This document shows positions 8,603 through 15,766 of a stretch of DNA of 39,026 nucleotides, in pieces. How positions within the stretch are numbered: position 1 is the stretch's first letter; each line of letters opens with the position of its first letter. The notes below the pieces were generated by a model, which saw only the letters and a list, made by a program, of their open reading frames with translations, had not been told where the DNA came from and searched no databases. Source of the DNA: Oscillospiraceae bacterium (GTDB taxonomy: Bacteria > Bacillota > Clostridia > Oscillospirales > SIG627); contig SVTV01000027.1 of the NCBI GenBank assembly GCA_015063605.1, positions 1 through 39,026 on the forward strand, written 5' to 3'. A program made the translations under genes and the position numbers.

Positions 8603-9793
8603 TCATCCCATTGAGACCGTTTTGTATTCGCCTGTTTTTATGTTGACGGAAATGTATTTGTCTCCTGCCGGTTCCATAATTTTCCTGTCTTTTTCATCGG
8701 ATTCTTTTAGAACTTTATAATCTTTTAATTTTAATATAATATAGTCCCCCGAACCCAGAATATCGCCGAAAGTCGGACTTCCCGGAGGTACAACCGCATT
8801 TTCTCCCGATATATCTAACAAAAGTCTCTTGTTTGACCCGTCCGGAGCACAAATATAATATTTACCTCCGCAATACTCATATATAGGTTCAGGATCATCT
8901 TTGCCACTTACCTCAATATAACCTATCGGATATCTTTTTTCTGGTATTGTATATATTATATTCCCATTGTAAAAAATAGGCATCGTAGCACTTTTTTCTA
9001 TTATAACCTTATCTTCACCGTCGGCTCGTTTTATCTCGGTTACAGAAGTGAGAACTCTTCCTTCTTCTCTTCCTGCATTCTGTGTAATAAAGTGATAATC
9101 TCCCGTAATATTTCTAGGTGGTGAATTTTTATCGTTTTCTCTGCGATTTTCGTAATTTTCATCGGTAGAATAAAAAATATCATCACCCAAGCAAAAATAA
9201 AACCTGTCATTTTCCGAATTAAGTATTGAAATATTAAATGTATCTTCTTTAGCCAATTGTTTTACTTTTCCGGTATCCTTGTCATAACGCATCATATAAA
9301 AATTAGACTTTTTATCCGCTCCGCGCGATTCCTTTAAAAAGAAAATATATTTTTCATATGGCCGTATCGAGTGTATACAGCTTCCTTTTTCAACTTCATA
9401 TAAAATTTCAAGCTTGTCGGTGTAAAAATTGTATCGGCAAATCTGCTTGAAATTTCCGATTTCACTTGTTGAACGCAAAAAATAACCTGTTTCTTTATCT
9501 AAATATATAGTTGGATTTATGTCAAAAAAAGTACAAGAAGCAGAATTATGCCTGCACAATGGATCGGGGCAAAGAGGGAGCATCACCGCCTCTTCCAGAT
9601 ATATTTTGTACATATCAACTAATCTATTATTCGTTACTCCCACTATAATAAAGTCAAGTGGTGAACTATCTGTATATAATGTGGAATAAGGAACATTTTC
9701 CTTTGACAAAGATATTGTGTCTGCGGGGATTGTGCAAGAAGAAAAAGAAAGAATGATGACTATAATCAGAAGTGTTAGTGTGTGTGTTTTCAT
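8603..9793 (-). CDS. Secreted lipoprotein with C-x4-C-x-H-x4-C motif (island I)
   Basis: A 396-residue predicted lipoprotein with a charged, hydrophobic N-terminus ending in FSSC (Cys20 the likely lipidation site). A loosely repeated pattern of short aromatic beta-strands (YYICAPDGSNKR, YFLRS, YIFFLK, FYFCLGD) suggests a beta-propeller-like fold. C75-PDPL-C80-R-H82-NSAS-C87 is shared with the paralogue at 24144-25331 and could bind metal or form disulfides. The ATG at 9793 has AAAAGGAAC before it. It is the second gene of an operon with the small secreted protein, separated by 98 bases that contain a hairpin. It appears more AT-rich than the neighbouring housekeeping genes. I do not know the function; sensing, substrate binding, or protection against its partner protein are all possible. 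Confidence 0.8.
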   Translation of the reverse strand: MKTHTLTLLIIVIILSFSSCTIPADTISLSKENVPYSTLYTDSSPLDFIIVGVTNNRLVDMYKIYLEEAVMLPLCPDPLCRHNSASCTFFDINPTIYLDKETGYFLRSTSEIGNFKQICRYNFYTDKLEILYEVEKGSCIHSIRPYEKYIFFLKESRGADKKSNFYMMRYDKDTGKVKQLAKEDTFNISILNSENDRFYFCLGDDIFYSTDENYENRRENDKNSPPRNITGDYHFITQNAGREEGRVLTSVTEIKRADGEDKVIIEKSATMPIFYNGNIIYTIPEKRYPIGYIEVSGKDDPEPIYEYCGGKYYICAPDGSNKRLLLDISGENAVVPPGSPTFGDILGSGDYIILKLKDYKVLKESDEKDRKIMEPAGDKYISVNIKTGEYKTVSMG

Positions 9794-9825
9794 AATAGTT
9801 CCTTTTATTAAGCAACGGCGTTCAC

Positions 9826-9857
9826 AGTATTTATACAGGAACGCCGCAATTTACATT
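9826..9857 (-). promoter_or_regulatory. Intergenic hairpin between secreted-protein and lipoprotein genes (island I)
   Basis: On the minus strand CGGCGTTC and GAACGCCG form an 8-bp stem around a loop of about 15 bases, some 25 bases before the lipoprotein start. No T-tract follows directly. A structure in the same place but with unrelated sequence occurs in island II, which suggests that the structure is kept rather than the sequence. It may adjust the expression ratio of the two genes or protect the 3' end of the upstream message. Confidence 0.5.
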
Positions 9858-9891
9858 TTATTTATTCGCACATTGTGCTTCTGCAAATGTG

Positions 9892-10323
9892 TTAACCTTC
9901 ATTCCAAATATGTGAATATCCTTTATGAACATCATCAACATAAAAGTCGGCTTGTACATCATAAATGAAATAAGTATCAGGTATAAACATTTCTGCATTT
10001 GCCCATGTGGAGCTTAACTGCACATCATCTGCATTAAACGGTACGTATCTACCGTCTATTAGGCTTTCTCCGACTGTAGATAGTTCAACAATAAGGAATG
10101 CATCATAGTCGCACTCAAGCCTTCCGGCATATTCCCAACCATCTTGGAGTTCTAAATTCCAAATATATCCTTCGGCATACTGAACACCGTTTGCATCGGT
10201 AAAGGACACTCCGCCCATTCCGTAATTCAAAAGAGCGGAAGCGGGGAGAACGAGAACAGAACTCATCATAACAACGAGCATAATAACTGCGAACAGTTTT
10301 TTATTTTTAATTACGTAAGACAT
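9892..10323 (-). CDS. Small secreted protein, unknown family (island I)
   Basis: A 143-residue protein with a clear Sec signal peptide: KNKK, a hydrophobic core (LFAVIMLVVMM), then LPASA with likely cleavage after Ala30. The mature protein starts LLNYGMGGVSFTDANG and is rich in Tyr, Trp, Asp and Ser. I chose the ATG at 10323 over an in-frame upstream start at 10371 because AAAGGAG lies 7 bases before it and similarity to the paralogue at 23558 begins exactly there. Against that paralogue the first 54 codons are nearly identical (8 base differences in 162), the middle is unrelated, and a C-terminal block (STWANA ... ADFxVDxVxK ... W..G) is again similar. I recognise no family; a secreted beta-sandwich is plausible. 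It may be a surface or effector protein paired with the lipoprotein. Confidence 0.8.
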   Translation of the reverse strand: MSYVIKNKKLFAVIMLVVMMSSVLVLPASALLNYGMGGVSFTDANGVQYAEGYIWNLELQDGWEYAGRLECDYDAFLIVELSTVGESLIDGRYVPFNADDVQLSSTWANAEMFIPDTYFIYDVQADFYVDDVHKGYSHIWNEG

Positions 10324-10481
10324 AATTTGTCTCCTTTCGTTTAATTTTTTTATTTTCCCGAAAGGTGGCATTTTTACTTATACTGCGCCGCAGACGAAAT
10401 CAAAAGAATATCGGGATTGACCTTATCTGACGGCGCATGCGGTGCTCCCTGTCTTACCCCGTAAGTAAAGTATGTATAACT

Positions 10482-10607
10482 TTAAGATTCCATACGTCGC
10501 TTGACGCCTCCAAGGTTTTGTGTATATAAAATACGCAAAAAGGCGCTATACGGGATAATGGCAAGCCGCTGTACGGTGTATGAACCGTTAACTACGTTAA
10601 TTTCCAT
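10482..10607 (-). CDS. Possible 41-residue leader ORF in island I leader
   Basis: The ATG at 10607, 11 bases after an AAGGAGG site, opens an ORF of 41 codons starting MEINVVNGSYTVQ and containing LAIIPYSAFLR. The same core occurs in both leader copies of island II. Much of the PYSAFLR stretch lies on the 3' arm of the hairpin, so its conservation may reflect RNA pairing rather than protein. It overlaps the five-codon ORF MSYGN. Confidence 0.25.
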   Translation of the reverse strand: MEINVVNGSYTVQRLAIIPYSAFLRILYTQNLGGVKRRMES

Positions 10608-10631
10608 AACTCATATAACCTCCTTTTTGCG
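10534..10631 (-). promoter_or_regulatory. SD-sequestering terminator-like hairpin with MSYGN mini-ORF (island I)
   Basis: On the minus strand CGCAAAAAGG pairs with CCTTTTTGCG, continued by a weaker TATA/TATA segment, and a T-rich run (TATTTTAT) follows. The 5' arm runs on as CGCAAAAAGGAGG, a near-perfect ribosome binding site, and 4 bases later ATG AGT TAT GGA AAT TAA (10614-10597) encodes MSYGN. A ribosome bound there could not coexist with the hairpin, so initiation on the mini-ORF would be expected to prevent termination. Both island II leaders carry the same arrangement. Confidence 0.6.
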
Positions 10632-10759
10632 TAGTACGACCTGAGCATTAATTTAAACTCTTGAACATTTTTATGTTTATAATACGTTAAACCGAGGGAA
10701 TGTGTGAAAATATTACATCAAGAATAACCAAAAATGGTTAAAATCATCCTTGTGGTTCT

Positions 10760-10788
10760 ATTTTAACAGATTATATTCAATTTGTCAA
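10760..10788 (-). promoter_or_regulatory. Sigma-A-type promoter of island I operon
   Basis: On the minus strand TTGACA (10788-10783), 17 bases, TAAAAT (10765-10760). The region around it aligns with the island II promoter at 22717, for example the shared TTGACAAAT start and TCTG within the spacer. Confidence 0.8.
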
Positions 10789-10934
10789 TGGTTTTTTCAA
10801 AAAAATATAACATTTTTTATCTGAATTCTTCATAGAAAAAATCTTAAATTATCACATTATAAAATATGCGTGAAATAGAGACAATTCCTCCGCAGTAAGA
10901 GCAAAATGTGGCTTAAAAGGTTGTTTTCGTAAAT

Positions 10935-10988
10935 GACAATTCCTCCGTCTCGCTTACGCGAGCCACCTCCTTTTACACAAAGGAGGCT
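10935..10988 (+). repeat. MITE-like palindromic repeat, copy 1
   Basis: GACAATTCCTCCG is followed by hairpin CTCGC-TTAC-GCGAG and then CCTCCTTT ... AAAGGAGG. The same layout (CAATxCCTCCG, GC hairpin, CCTCC/GGAGG hairpin) recurs at 25444-25497. A partial copy of its first 13 bases lies at about 10877-10889. It has no coding capacity; it resembles the short palindromic elements common between genes of gut Clostridia. Confidence 0.65.
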
Positions 10989-11068
10989 TTATACTACAGA
11001 TTTGTTGCTATGTGCGTAAATTCAAGGTTGAAATTCCTTGAAGTAATGTTGAAATGTTTGCACATTAA

Positions 11069-11139
11069 GGCCCCTTTGGTGTAAACAGTTGCGCATAGCG
11101 CAACTATGGGCTCCGCCAGAGGCGGTGGGGGATTGTTCT
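11069..11139 (-). repeat. MITE-like palindromic repeat, copy 2 (opposite orientation)
   Basis: On the minus strand this reads CAATCCCCCACCGCC with helix CCGCC-TCT-GGCGG, then GTTGCGC-TAT-GCGCAAC, then TTTACACCAAAGGGGCC. It has the general plan of copy 1 but different stem sequences and the opposite orientation. The bases between the two copies (10989-11068) hold nothing I recognise. Confidence 0.5.
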
Positions 11140-11173
11140 TCATGTTCATTCACTAACCCCAAAAACAAAAAAC

Positions 11174-11233
11174 CGCAAAAAGGTGCTGTACGAAAAAGGT
11201 AAGCTCTTAACCTCGTACAACCTCCTTTTTGCG
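11174..11233 (-). terminator. Hairpin terminator after the ceramidase-like gene (copy D)
   Basis: On the minus strand CGCAAAAAGGAGGT, TGTACGA and a GGTTAAG/CTTACC inner part pair into a hairpin of about 25 bp ending CCTTTTTGCG, followed by GGTTTTTTG. It lies 74 bases after the stop of the 11307-12590 gene. The outer arms are identical to those of the leader hairpins, and the bases before it (GGTTTAACGTAT) also occur in the leaders, so it belongs to the same element family. It is nearly identical to the terminator at 25361-25420. Confidence 0.8.
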
Positions 11234-11306
11234 TAGTATATTTTAATTATTTATATACGTTAAACCGGGGGATATTTTAAAATATTTGATATTTTAATCT
11301 CTCTTA

Positions 11307-12590
11307 TTACATATCTCTCTTCAAAGCATCATAAATCATATGCTCTGCTTTTCTTGTTATGGGACCGGGATGGTCATATCCCATGAATGCCTGTCCTCTT
11401 TCATAAGAAGCTCTGTCATACAAAGCCTCGGAGGGCATATAACCGAAGTTTCCTCCGCCAAGCTCTATAACGATAGTCTTATCCTCGCCAAGCAGTGCTT
11501 TTATGCTCTTACCGATAGCGTGGAAAGTCTCGAAGGGGATGAATACAAGATTAAGGTCGCCGATGCATACTCTGCGTACTGTAGCCTTGTAAAACTCTTC
11601 AGCCGTACCGTTTTCGCGGCGCTCTCTTGTTATATTTATCCATTCAAAGAAGCTGGGATAAAAGTCGCGGAGCTCCGGAGTCTTTGCATTCTTTATAAGT
11701 GTATGCGTGACCTCAGTAAATTGAGTGAGAAATTCTTCATCGTCTTTTCTTTCGATGGGGAAATCAATATCGTAGGAATATACCTTCAGACCGTCTCCGC
11801 TCAGAGGAAGCTCACATTCCTCGCATACCGAGCCTGCGGAAGCTGTTCCGATAGCTCTTCCCGTTCTTTCGGTAGCCGCAAAGCCGCTCATGTCGCCTTC
11901 AACGGGATTTGTATCTCCGCAGCATCCGTTGGCAAATATAAAGTTAACATCTTCACCGAAAGATTCCTTTATCGTTCTTTCAACATAGAAAGGATAATCT
12001 CTTGAATAGAGATAATTTTCCTCTCTCGTTGTTACGGGATGGCAGGAGAAATTCGTCAATACGGTATTTACCTTTCCATCATCTGTGTTACTGAATACGA
12101 GAGTGAGAATATCCTTATCGATCATATCCTTGGAGTTGACAACTCTGTTATAGGATACTCCGTGTATTTCCTTCTTGTAAAGCTTGGGAGATACTTCCTT
12201 TGCTTCCTTGGCGTAAGCCTCAAGAATACAATCGGTTATCACCTTTTCGGCAGCGGTGTGCCATTCATCGCTTTCGTTTCCGCATCCTATAAGCTTTATG
12301 GAAGCGGGACCCGAGTGGGTGTGAGTGCAGGTAATGATGATCTCATCATTGGAAATATCAAGCTTTTCTGCAACATTACTGCGTATCTTTGCACATCTTT
12401 CGGAAGTGTATCCCAAAAGGTCGCAATGGACGAGAACAACATTTTTTTCGGAATCGTTTATTATAAGACACTTGACCATGGGGTTATCGTGAACGCCCTG
12501 AGAGGTCTGGAATCTCAATCCGAAGCCCGTAAGAGGTACACCTAAGATAACGGGAAGTTCTTTTTCGTTGAATTTTATAAAGTAAGACAT
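11307..12590 (-). CDS. Neutral/alkaline ceramidase-family hydrolase
   Basis: A 427-residue protein related to the N-terminal catalytic domain of neutral/alkaline non-lysosomal ceramidases (PF04734). Supporting motifs are THTHSGP (metal-binding His residues), NFSCHPVT, and NGCCGDTNP. These enzymes use zinc to cleave the amide bond of N-acyl sphingoids, but many bacterial members of this length act on unknown amides or esters. I chose the ATG at 12590 because GGAGAAC lies 7 bases upstream. There is no signal peptide, so it is probably cytoplasmic, unlike the secreted Pseudomonas ceramidase. It is transcribed away from mazF, sharing the 100-base gap 12591-12690, and ends in the copy D terminator. 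Confidence 0.75.
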   Translation of the reverse strand: MSYFIKFNEKELPVILGVPLTGFGLRFQTSQGVHDNPMVKCLIINDSEKNVVLVHCDLLGYTSERCAKIRSNVAEKLDISNDEIIITCTHTHSGPASIKLIGCGNESDEWHTAAEKVITDCILEAYAKEAKEVSPKLYKKEIHGVSYNRVVNSKDMIDKDILTLVFSNTDDGKVNTVLTNFSCHPVTTREENYLYSRDYPFYVERTIKESFGEDVNFIFANGCCGDTNPVEGDMSGFAATERTGRAIGTASAGSVCEECELPLSGDGLKVYSYDIDFPIERKDDEEFLTQFTEVTHTLIKNAKTPELRDFYPSFFEWINITRERRENGTAEEFYKATVRRVCIGDLNLVFIPFETFHAIGKSIKALLGEDKTIVIELGGGNFGYMPSEALYDRASYERGQAFMGYDHPGPITRKAEHMIYDALKRDM

Positions 12591-12690
12591 AACGTTCTCC
12601 TTTCCGATCACGTAATGAATAAATTGAAATCATGCGGGAAAAATAAAATCGTAAGAAGTTTAATTCCTCTCAGAGAAAGGAAGGGTAAAA

Positions 12691-13038
12691 GTGAACATCA
12701 AAAGAGGAGATATTTATTACGCCGATCTCAGCCCCGTCATCGGTTCCGAGCAGGGAGGTATACGTCCCGTAGTAATATTGCAGAACAATATCGGCAATAA
12801 ACACAGCCCCACGGTTATTGCCGCCGCCATAACGAGCAAAACTGATAAATCACGGCTTCCCACTCATATAGAGGTAGATGCTGTCAACAACGGTCTTGCA
12901 AAGGATTCTGTAATACTTCTTGAGCAATTGAGAACTCTTGACAAGGTGCGGTTGAAAGAAAAAATGGGACACCTTGAGGACGATCTCATGACAAAAGTGA
13001 ACGAAGCCATAAACATAAGCATGGGACTCATTGATTGA
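12691..13038 (+). CDS. mazF: MazF/PemK-family endoribonuclease toxin, no adjacent antitoxin
   Basis: A 115-residue MazF-fold mRNA interferase close in length and sequence to Bacillus EndoA/NdoA. It has the N-terminal [19 protein letters not shown], the [10 protein letters not shown] strand and ITSK in the expected places for active-site residues. The start is GTG at 12691 with AAGGAAGG before it. No mazE-like antitoxin ORF fits in the 100 bases upstream, and the next gene downstream is convergent purM 23 bases away. It is thus an orphan toxin gene at this locus, as is often seen in Clostridia; an antitoxin could be encoded elsewhere. Confidence 0.85.
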   Translation: MNIKRGDIYYADLSPVIGSEQGGIRPVVILQNNIGNKHSPTVIAAAITSKTDKSRLPTHIEVDAVNNGLAKDSVILLEQLRTLDKVRLKEKMGHLEDDLMTKVNEAINISMGLID

Positions 13039-13061
13039 CAGCTGTGAGACCTTGTCGAAGC

Positions 13062-14234
13062 TTAATATACGTACTTTTCACCGTTAACGGTGATCTCAAG
13101 CTCATTTGAAGCAGATGTGCTCGCTTCGGTGTGACCGATGACCTTAGCATCTATTCCGAAAGAGGCGGCTGCGGAAATTATACGTGCCGCTTCTTTTTCG
13201 TCGCAGTATATTTCCATACGGTGACCCATATTGAATACATTGTAAGCTTCCTTTACGGAAATATCGCTGTTGAGAAGCTCCTTGAAAAGGGGAGGAGCCT
13301 CGAAAAGATCGTTTTTAACATACTTGATATAGCTGCCGAAGCCCTTGCACTTTACCTGAGCACCGCCGGTGCAGTGAATTATGCTGTGAATACCTTCACG
13401 GCTCTCATTGAGTATTTTGTAAATTACGGGTGCATATGTTCTTGTGGGAGAAAGAACAGCCTTGCCTACCGTAACATCTGTTCCGGGGAGGATATCCGTA
13501 AGCTTGTATTTTCCGCAGTATACAACGGATGTGTCAAGGGTGGAAGAATATGTTTCGGGATACTTGTCTGCATATTCATGGGAGAAGAGAAGATGGCGCG
13601 CAGCAGTAAGACCGTTGGAGCCCATTCCCGCATTATATTTTGTTTCGTATGTTGCTTTTCCGTAGGAAGCAAGGGCAACTATAACATCACCGGCTTTAAC
13701 ATTTGCGGAATCGATTACATTTGTTTTCTTAAGTCTTGTGAATACCGTGGAATCTACGATAATGGTGGAAACAAGATCTCCCACATCGGCAGTCTCGCCG
13801 CCGGAAAGAACAACGGAGATGCCGCTGTCTCTGAGTATCTGAGCAGAAGCTTCATATCCGTTTATAACTCTTGAAATAATGCTTCCGGGGATGCGGTGGG
13901 CATTTCTTCCTATTGTATTGCTTACTATGAAAGAATCTCCTTCGCTTGTGCCTGCGCCGACACAGAGCAGGTCATCTATATTCATAATAAGGGAGTCCTG
14001 TGCGATATCCTCGAAAACCGTCTCGTCGCCCGTTTCCTTGTAATACATGTAAGCCAGCGAGGATTTTGTTCCCGCACCGTCCGCGTGCATAAGAGCACAG
14101 TAATCCTTATCGGAAGGATCTTCTATTATTTTACAAAAAGCGCCGGGAAATATACCCTTGTCGACATTTTTGATAGCATTGTGTACATCTGTTTTAGAAG
14201 CGGAAACGCCTCTGCTTTGATATGCGTTTGACAT
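13062..14234 (-). CDS. purM: AIR synthase-like protein (phosphoribosylformylglycinamidine cyclo-ligase type)
   Basis: A 390-residue PurM-superfamily protein. PurM closes the imidazole ring of FGAM to give AIR in purine synthesis, using ATP. Seen here: the early HADGAGTKSSLAYMYYKETGD region corresponding to the PurM N-terminus, VLSGGETADVGDL typical of the family's nucleotide site, and a C-terminal AIRS domain with CTGGAQVKCKGFG. It is longer than E. coli PurM (345) and looks like the variant known from Bacteroidetes. No other pur gene is nearby, so a free-standing purM or a paralogue with another substrate is possible. It has its own consensus promoter, with a hairpin between ribosome site and ATG. 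Confidence 0.75.
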   Translation of the reverse strand: MSNAYQSRGVSASKTDVHNAIKNVDKGIFPGAFCKIIEDPSDKDYCALMHADGAGTKSSLAYMYYKETGDETVFEDIAQDSLIMNIDDLLCVGAGTSEGDSFIVSNTIGRNAHRIPGSIISRVINGYEASAQILRDSGISVVLSGGETADVGDLVSTIIVDSTVFTRLKKTNVIDSANVKAGDVIVALASYGKATYETKYNAGMGSNGLTAARHLLFSHEYADKYPETYSSTLDTSVVYCGKYKLTDILPGTDVTVGKAVLSPTRTYAPVIYKILNESREGIHSIIHCTGGAQVKCKGFGSYIKYVKNDLFEAPPLFKELLNSDISVKEAYNVFNMGHRMEIYCDEKEAARIISAAASFGIDAKVIGHTEASTSASNELEITVNGEKYVY

Positions 14235-14243
14235 AAACTTAAA

Positions 14244-14265
14244 GCGTGGGAAACACGCAACCTCC
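14244..14265 (-). promoter_or_regulatory. Stem-loop between ribosome binding site and purM start
   Basis: On the minus strand the GGAGG (14265-14261) is 26 bases from the purM ATG, too far for normal initiation. Between them GCGTG-TTTCC-CACGC forms a 5-bp hairpin (14258-14244) that would bring the site nearer. Alternatively a GTG 5 bases after GGAGG opens a five-codon ORF (MFPTL, stop) ending just before the purM ATG. No in-frame start lies upstream, so the ATG at 14234 stands. Confidence 0.45.
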
Positions 14266-14295
14266 GTATTATCTTAAAAATTATCCTTACTATAT

Positions 14296-14324
14296 ATTAT
14301 ATAATAAAAGCTCTCATATGTCAA
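14296..14324 (-). promoter_or_regulatory. Consensus promoter of purM
   Basis: On the minus strand TTGACA (14324-14319), exactly 17 bases, TATAAT (14301-14296): a perfect sigma-A match. It lies between the GH28-like gene and purM, so purM can be expressed independently of its upstream neighbour. Confidence 0.85.
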
Positions 14325-14366
14325 TTGAAATAATCAAACCTTTTGTTTTTTTGAAGAGCGAAAAGC

Positions 14367-15581
14367 CTATCTTCTTATGAATTTCCAGTTTTTTGCATCG
14401 GTTCTGTAAACTCCCGACACACATTTGCAGTTTGTTAATGTCAATTCATCGTCAAGAGCGGAAAGGACAACGCCCTCGGGACAATTCTGCGTTACATCGT
14501 TTATCCAAAGGTCCTTTACATGATTTCTGAAGAGAACCGCGGTGTCCGTGGAGTTGGAGACCACCTTATCTATGCGTATTTCCGCAAGATCGCTGTCATC
14601 AATATTGATATCTCCGTATCCCTCCATGTAATAAGCACCGACCATATCGATCCTCTTGGGAGTTGTCCATGTGTTGCCGTCATAAACTCCGTGGATGAAT
14701 ATGCGGAAGATCTTATGCCCTTGTCTTGTCAGGAATGCAACCGCCTGGCTGTAGTGATTCGTTGCCGATACGATATTGTTTATAAATATATCATGGATAT
14801 ACCTTTCCTCTATGGGCTCTCCCTGATCCACAAGATAATCCGAAGGGAAGAGAGTATACACATAATTTTTAAACGGATACGTTCTTGTTTCTGATGCAAG
14901 CGTATTTATGGCGATGAAATCATCCGAGGTCCTGCCTTTGATATTTTCAATAAATATTCTTTTACTGCCGACACGAAGATTGATTCCGTCTCCGTTTTTG
15001 CAGTCCGAATATATTTCAATATCATGGATGTATCCGTCGGTTGAGCGCTCGGTTGTTATTGCCCATGAACGTGTCTTTTGAATGAGAAAACCCGATATTT
15101 CAAATCCCGTACAACGGGTGAAGAATATGATAAATCCTCTCCATCCCCAATGGTCTCCAAATGTCTCCATCGTTTGCTTCAGAACGGGATGGTACATTTT
15201 GGGATTCTTTTCCGGACCTTCAAGCACAGCGCCGTTTTTACCGATTATCTTAATGTTTTCCGTTTTCTTGATATTGACCGCAAATCCGTAAGGATCGCCG
15301 GGAGCGCTCTCAATACTGTCGGGACGGAATATGTTGTCAAGAACACCGTCGATCTGCTTTATCATTACTCCGTCTACTATGACCTTAATATTGGATCTGA
15401 GCAGTATCGCTTTGTCGATGAACCAGGTTTTCTTATCTATAAGTATCGTATTGATATGGTTTTCCGCCGAATAGATCATCGCCTTTTCGATGGCGTCACT
15501 GTCGCTTTGACCTTCCGCTAAAAAATCCGATGCTCTTACACACCATTCACCGTTATATAAATATGCTTTTGAAAGTTCCAT
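14367..15581 (-). CDS. Right-handed beta-helix protein, distant GH28 polygalacturonase type
   Basis: A 404-residue protein with the repeating short-strand pattern of a parallel beta-helix. Motifs at positions matching glycoside hydrolase family 28 are NGDGIN (for NTDG), SDDFIAIN (for the catalytic DD) and RQGHKIFRI (for the GHG/RIK region), but none is canonical. The N-terminal segment (SDSDAIEKAM ... HINTILIDKKTWFI) resembles the usual start of beta-helix glycosidases. There is no signal peptide, so it would act inside the cell, perhaps on an imported oligosaccharide. RBS AAGGGGG precedes the ATG at 15581. It is divergent from an MFS transporter and could form a catabolic pair with it. Substrate is unknown. 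Confidence 0.7.
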   Translation of the reverse strand: MELSKAYLYNGEWCVRASDFLAEGQSDSDAIEKAMIYSAENHINTILIDKKTWFIDKAILLRSNIKVIVDGVMIKQIDGVLDNIFRPDSIESAPGDPYGFAVNIKKTENIKIIGKNGAVLEGPEKNPKMYHPVLKQTMETFGDHWGWRGFIIFFTRCTGFEISGFLIQKTRSWAITTERSTDGYIHDIEIYSDCKNGDGINLRVGSKRIFIENIKGRTSDDFIAINTLASETRTYPFKNYVYTLFPSDYLVDQGEPIEERYIHDIFINNIVSATNHYSQAVAFLTRQGHKIFRIFIHGVYDGNTWTTPKRIDMVGAYYMEGYGDINIDDSDLAEIRIDKVVSNSTDTAVLFRNHVKDLWINDVTQNCPEGVVLSALDDELTLTNCKCVSGVYRTDAKNWKFIRR

Positions 15582-15625
15582 GGTTTGCCCCCTTATGTGT
15601 AAATACAGTTTTTTTACATGTTATG

Positions 15626-15654
15626 AGTTTATCATATAATTCTTTAAAAGTCAA
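15626..15654 (-). promoter_or_regulatory. Promoter of GH28-like gene
   Basis: On the minus strand TTGACT (15654-15649), 17 bases, TAAACT (15631-15626). It is back to back with the MFS promoter (15686-15714), so the two genes share a control region of about 185 bases. Confidence 0.7.
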
Positions 15655-15685
15655 TAATATTTTTAATTTCACGGTAATCTATTCC

Positions 15686-15714
15686 TTGTAAAGCATGTGT
15701 TTATGTGTTATAAT
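15686..15714 (+). promoter_or_regulatory. Promoter of MFS transporter gene
   Basis: TTGTAA (15686-15691), 17 bases, TATAAT (15709-15714). The 5' untranslated part contains a small GCGG/CCGC hairpin before the GGAGG site. Confidence 0.75.
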
Positions 15715-15766
15715 ATCCGGTAGCGGAAAAACCGCCTTGAGAGTATATCCCTATCGGAGGAATACA

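Larger units (their letters stand above)
10324..10753 (-). ncRNA. Structured 5' leader of island I operon
   Basis: From the predicted transcription start near 10753 to the secreted-protein ATG there are about 430 bases without a gene, yet strongly conserved with island II. In transcript order it holds a TTTAACG-containing block (about 10685-10700), the Shine-Dalgarno/terminator hairpin (10534-10631), and a GC-rich stem-loop in which GCGCCG(T)CAGA pairs with TCTGCGGCGC (10385-10436) around an inner TCAA/TTGA helix. It ends at the AAAGGAG ribosome site. The length, the conserved paired arms and the embedded SD/terminator suggest a cis-regulatory RNA. It matches no riboswitch class I know. Confidence 0.6.

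Noticed and set aside
8603..10323. Toxin-immunity or bacteriocin pair
   Set aside because: The secreted protein and lipoprotein adjacency invites this, but there is no export system, no leader-cleavage motif and no known toxin fold; it stays only a hypothesis.
10324..10753. T-box or known metabolite riboswitch
   Set aside because: I saw no T-box sequence or recognised riboswitch core in the leader; downstream genes are not biosynthetic.
8351..11306. Prophage or insertion sequence behind the islands
   Set aside because: No transposase, integrase or phage gene is present in or next to either island.
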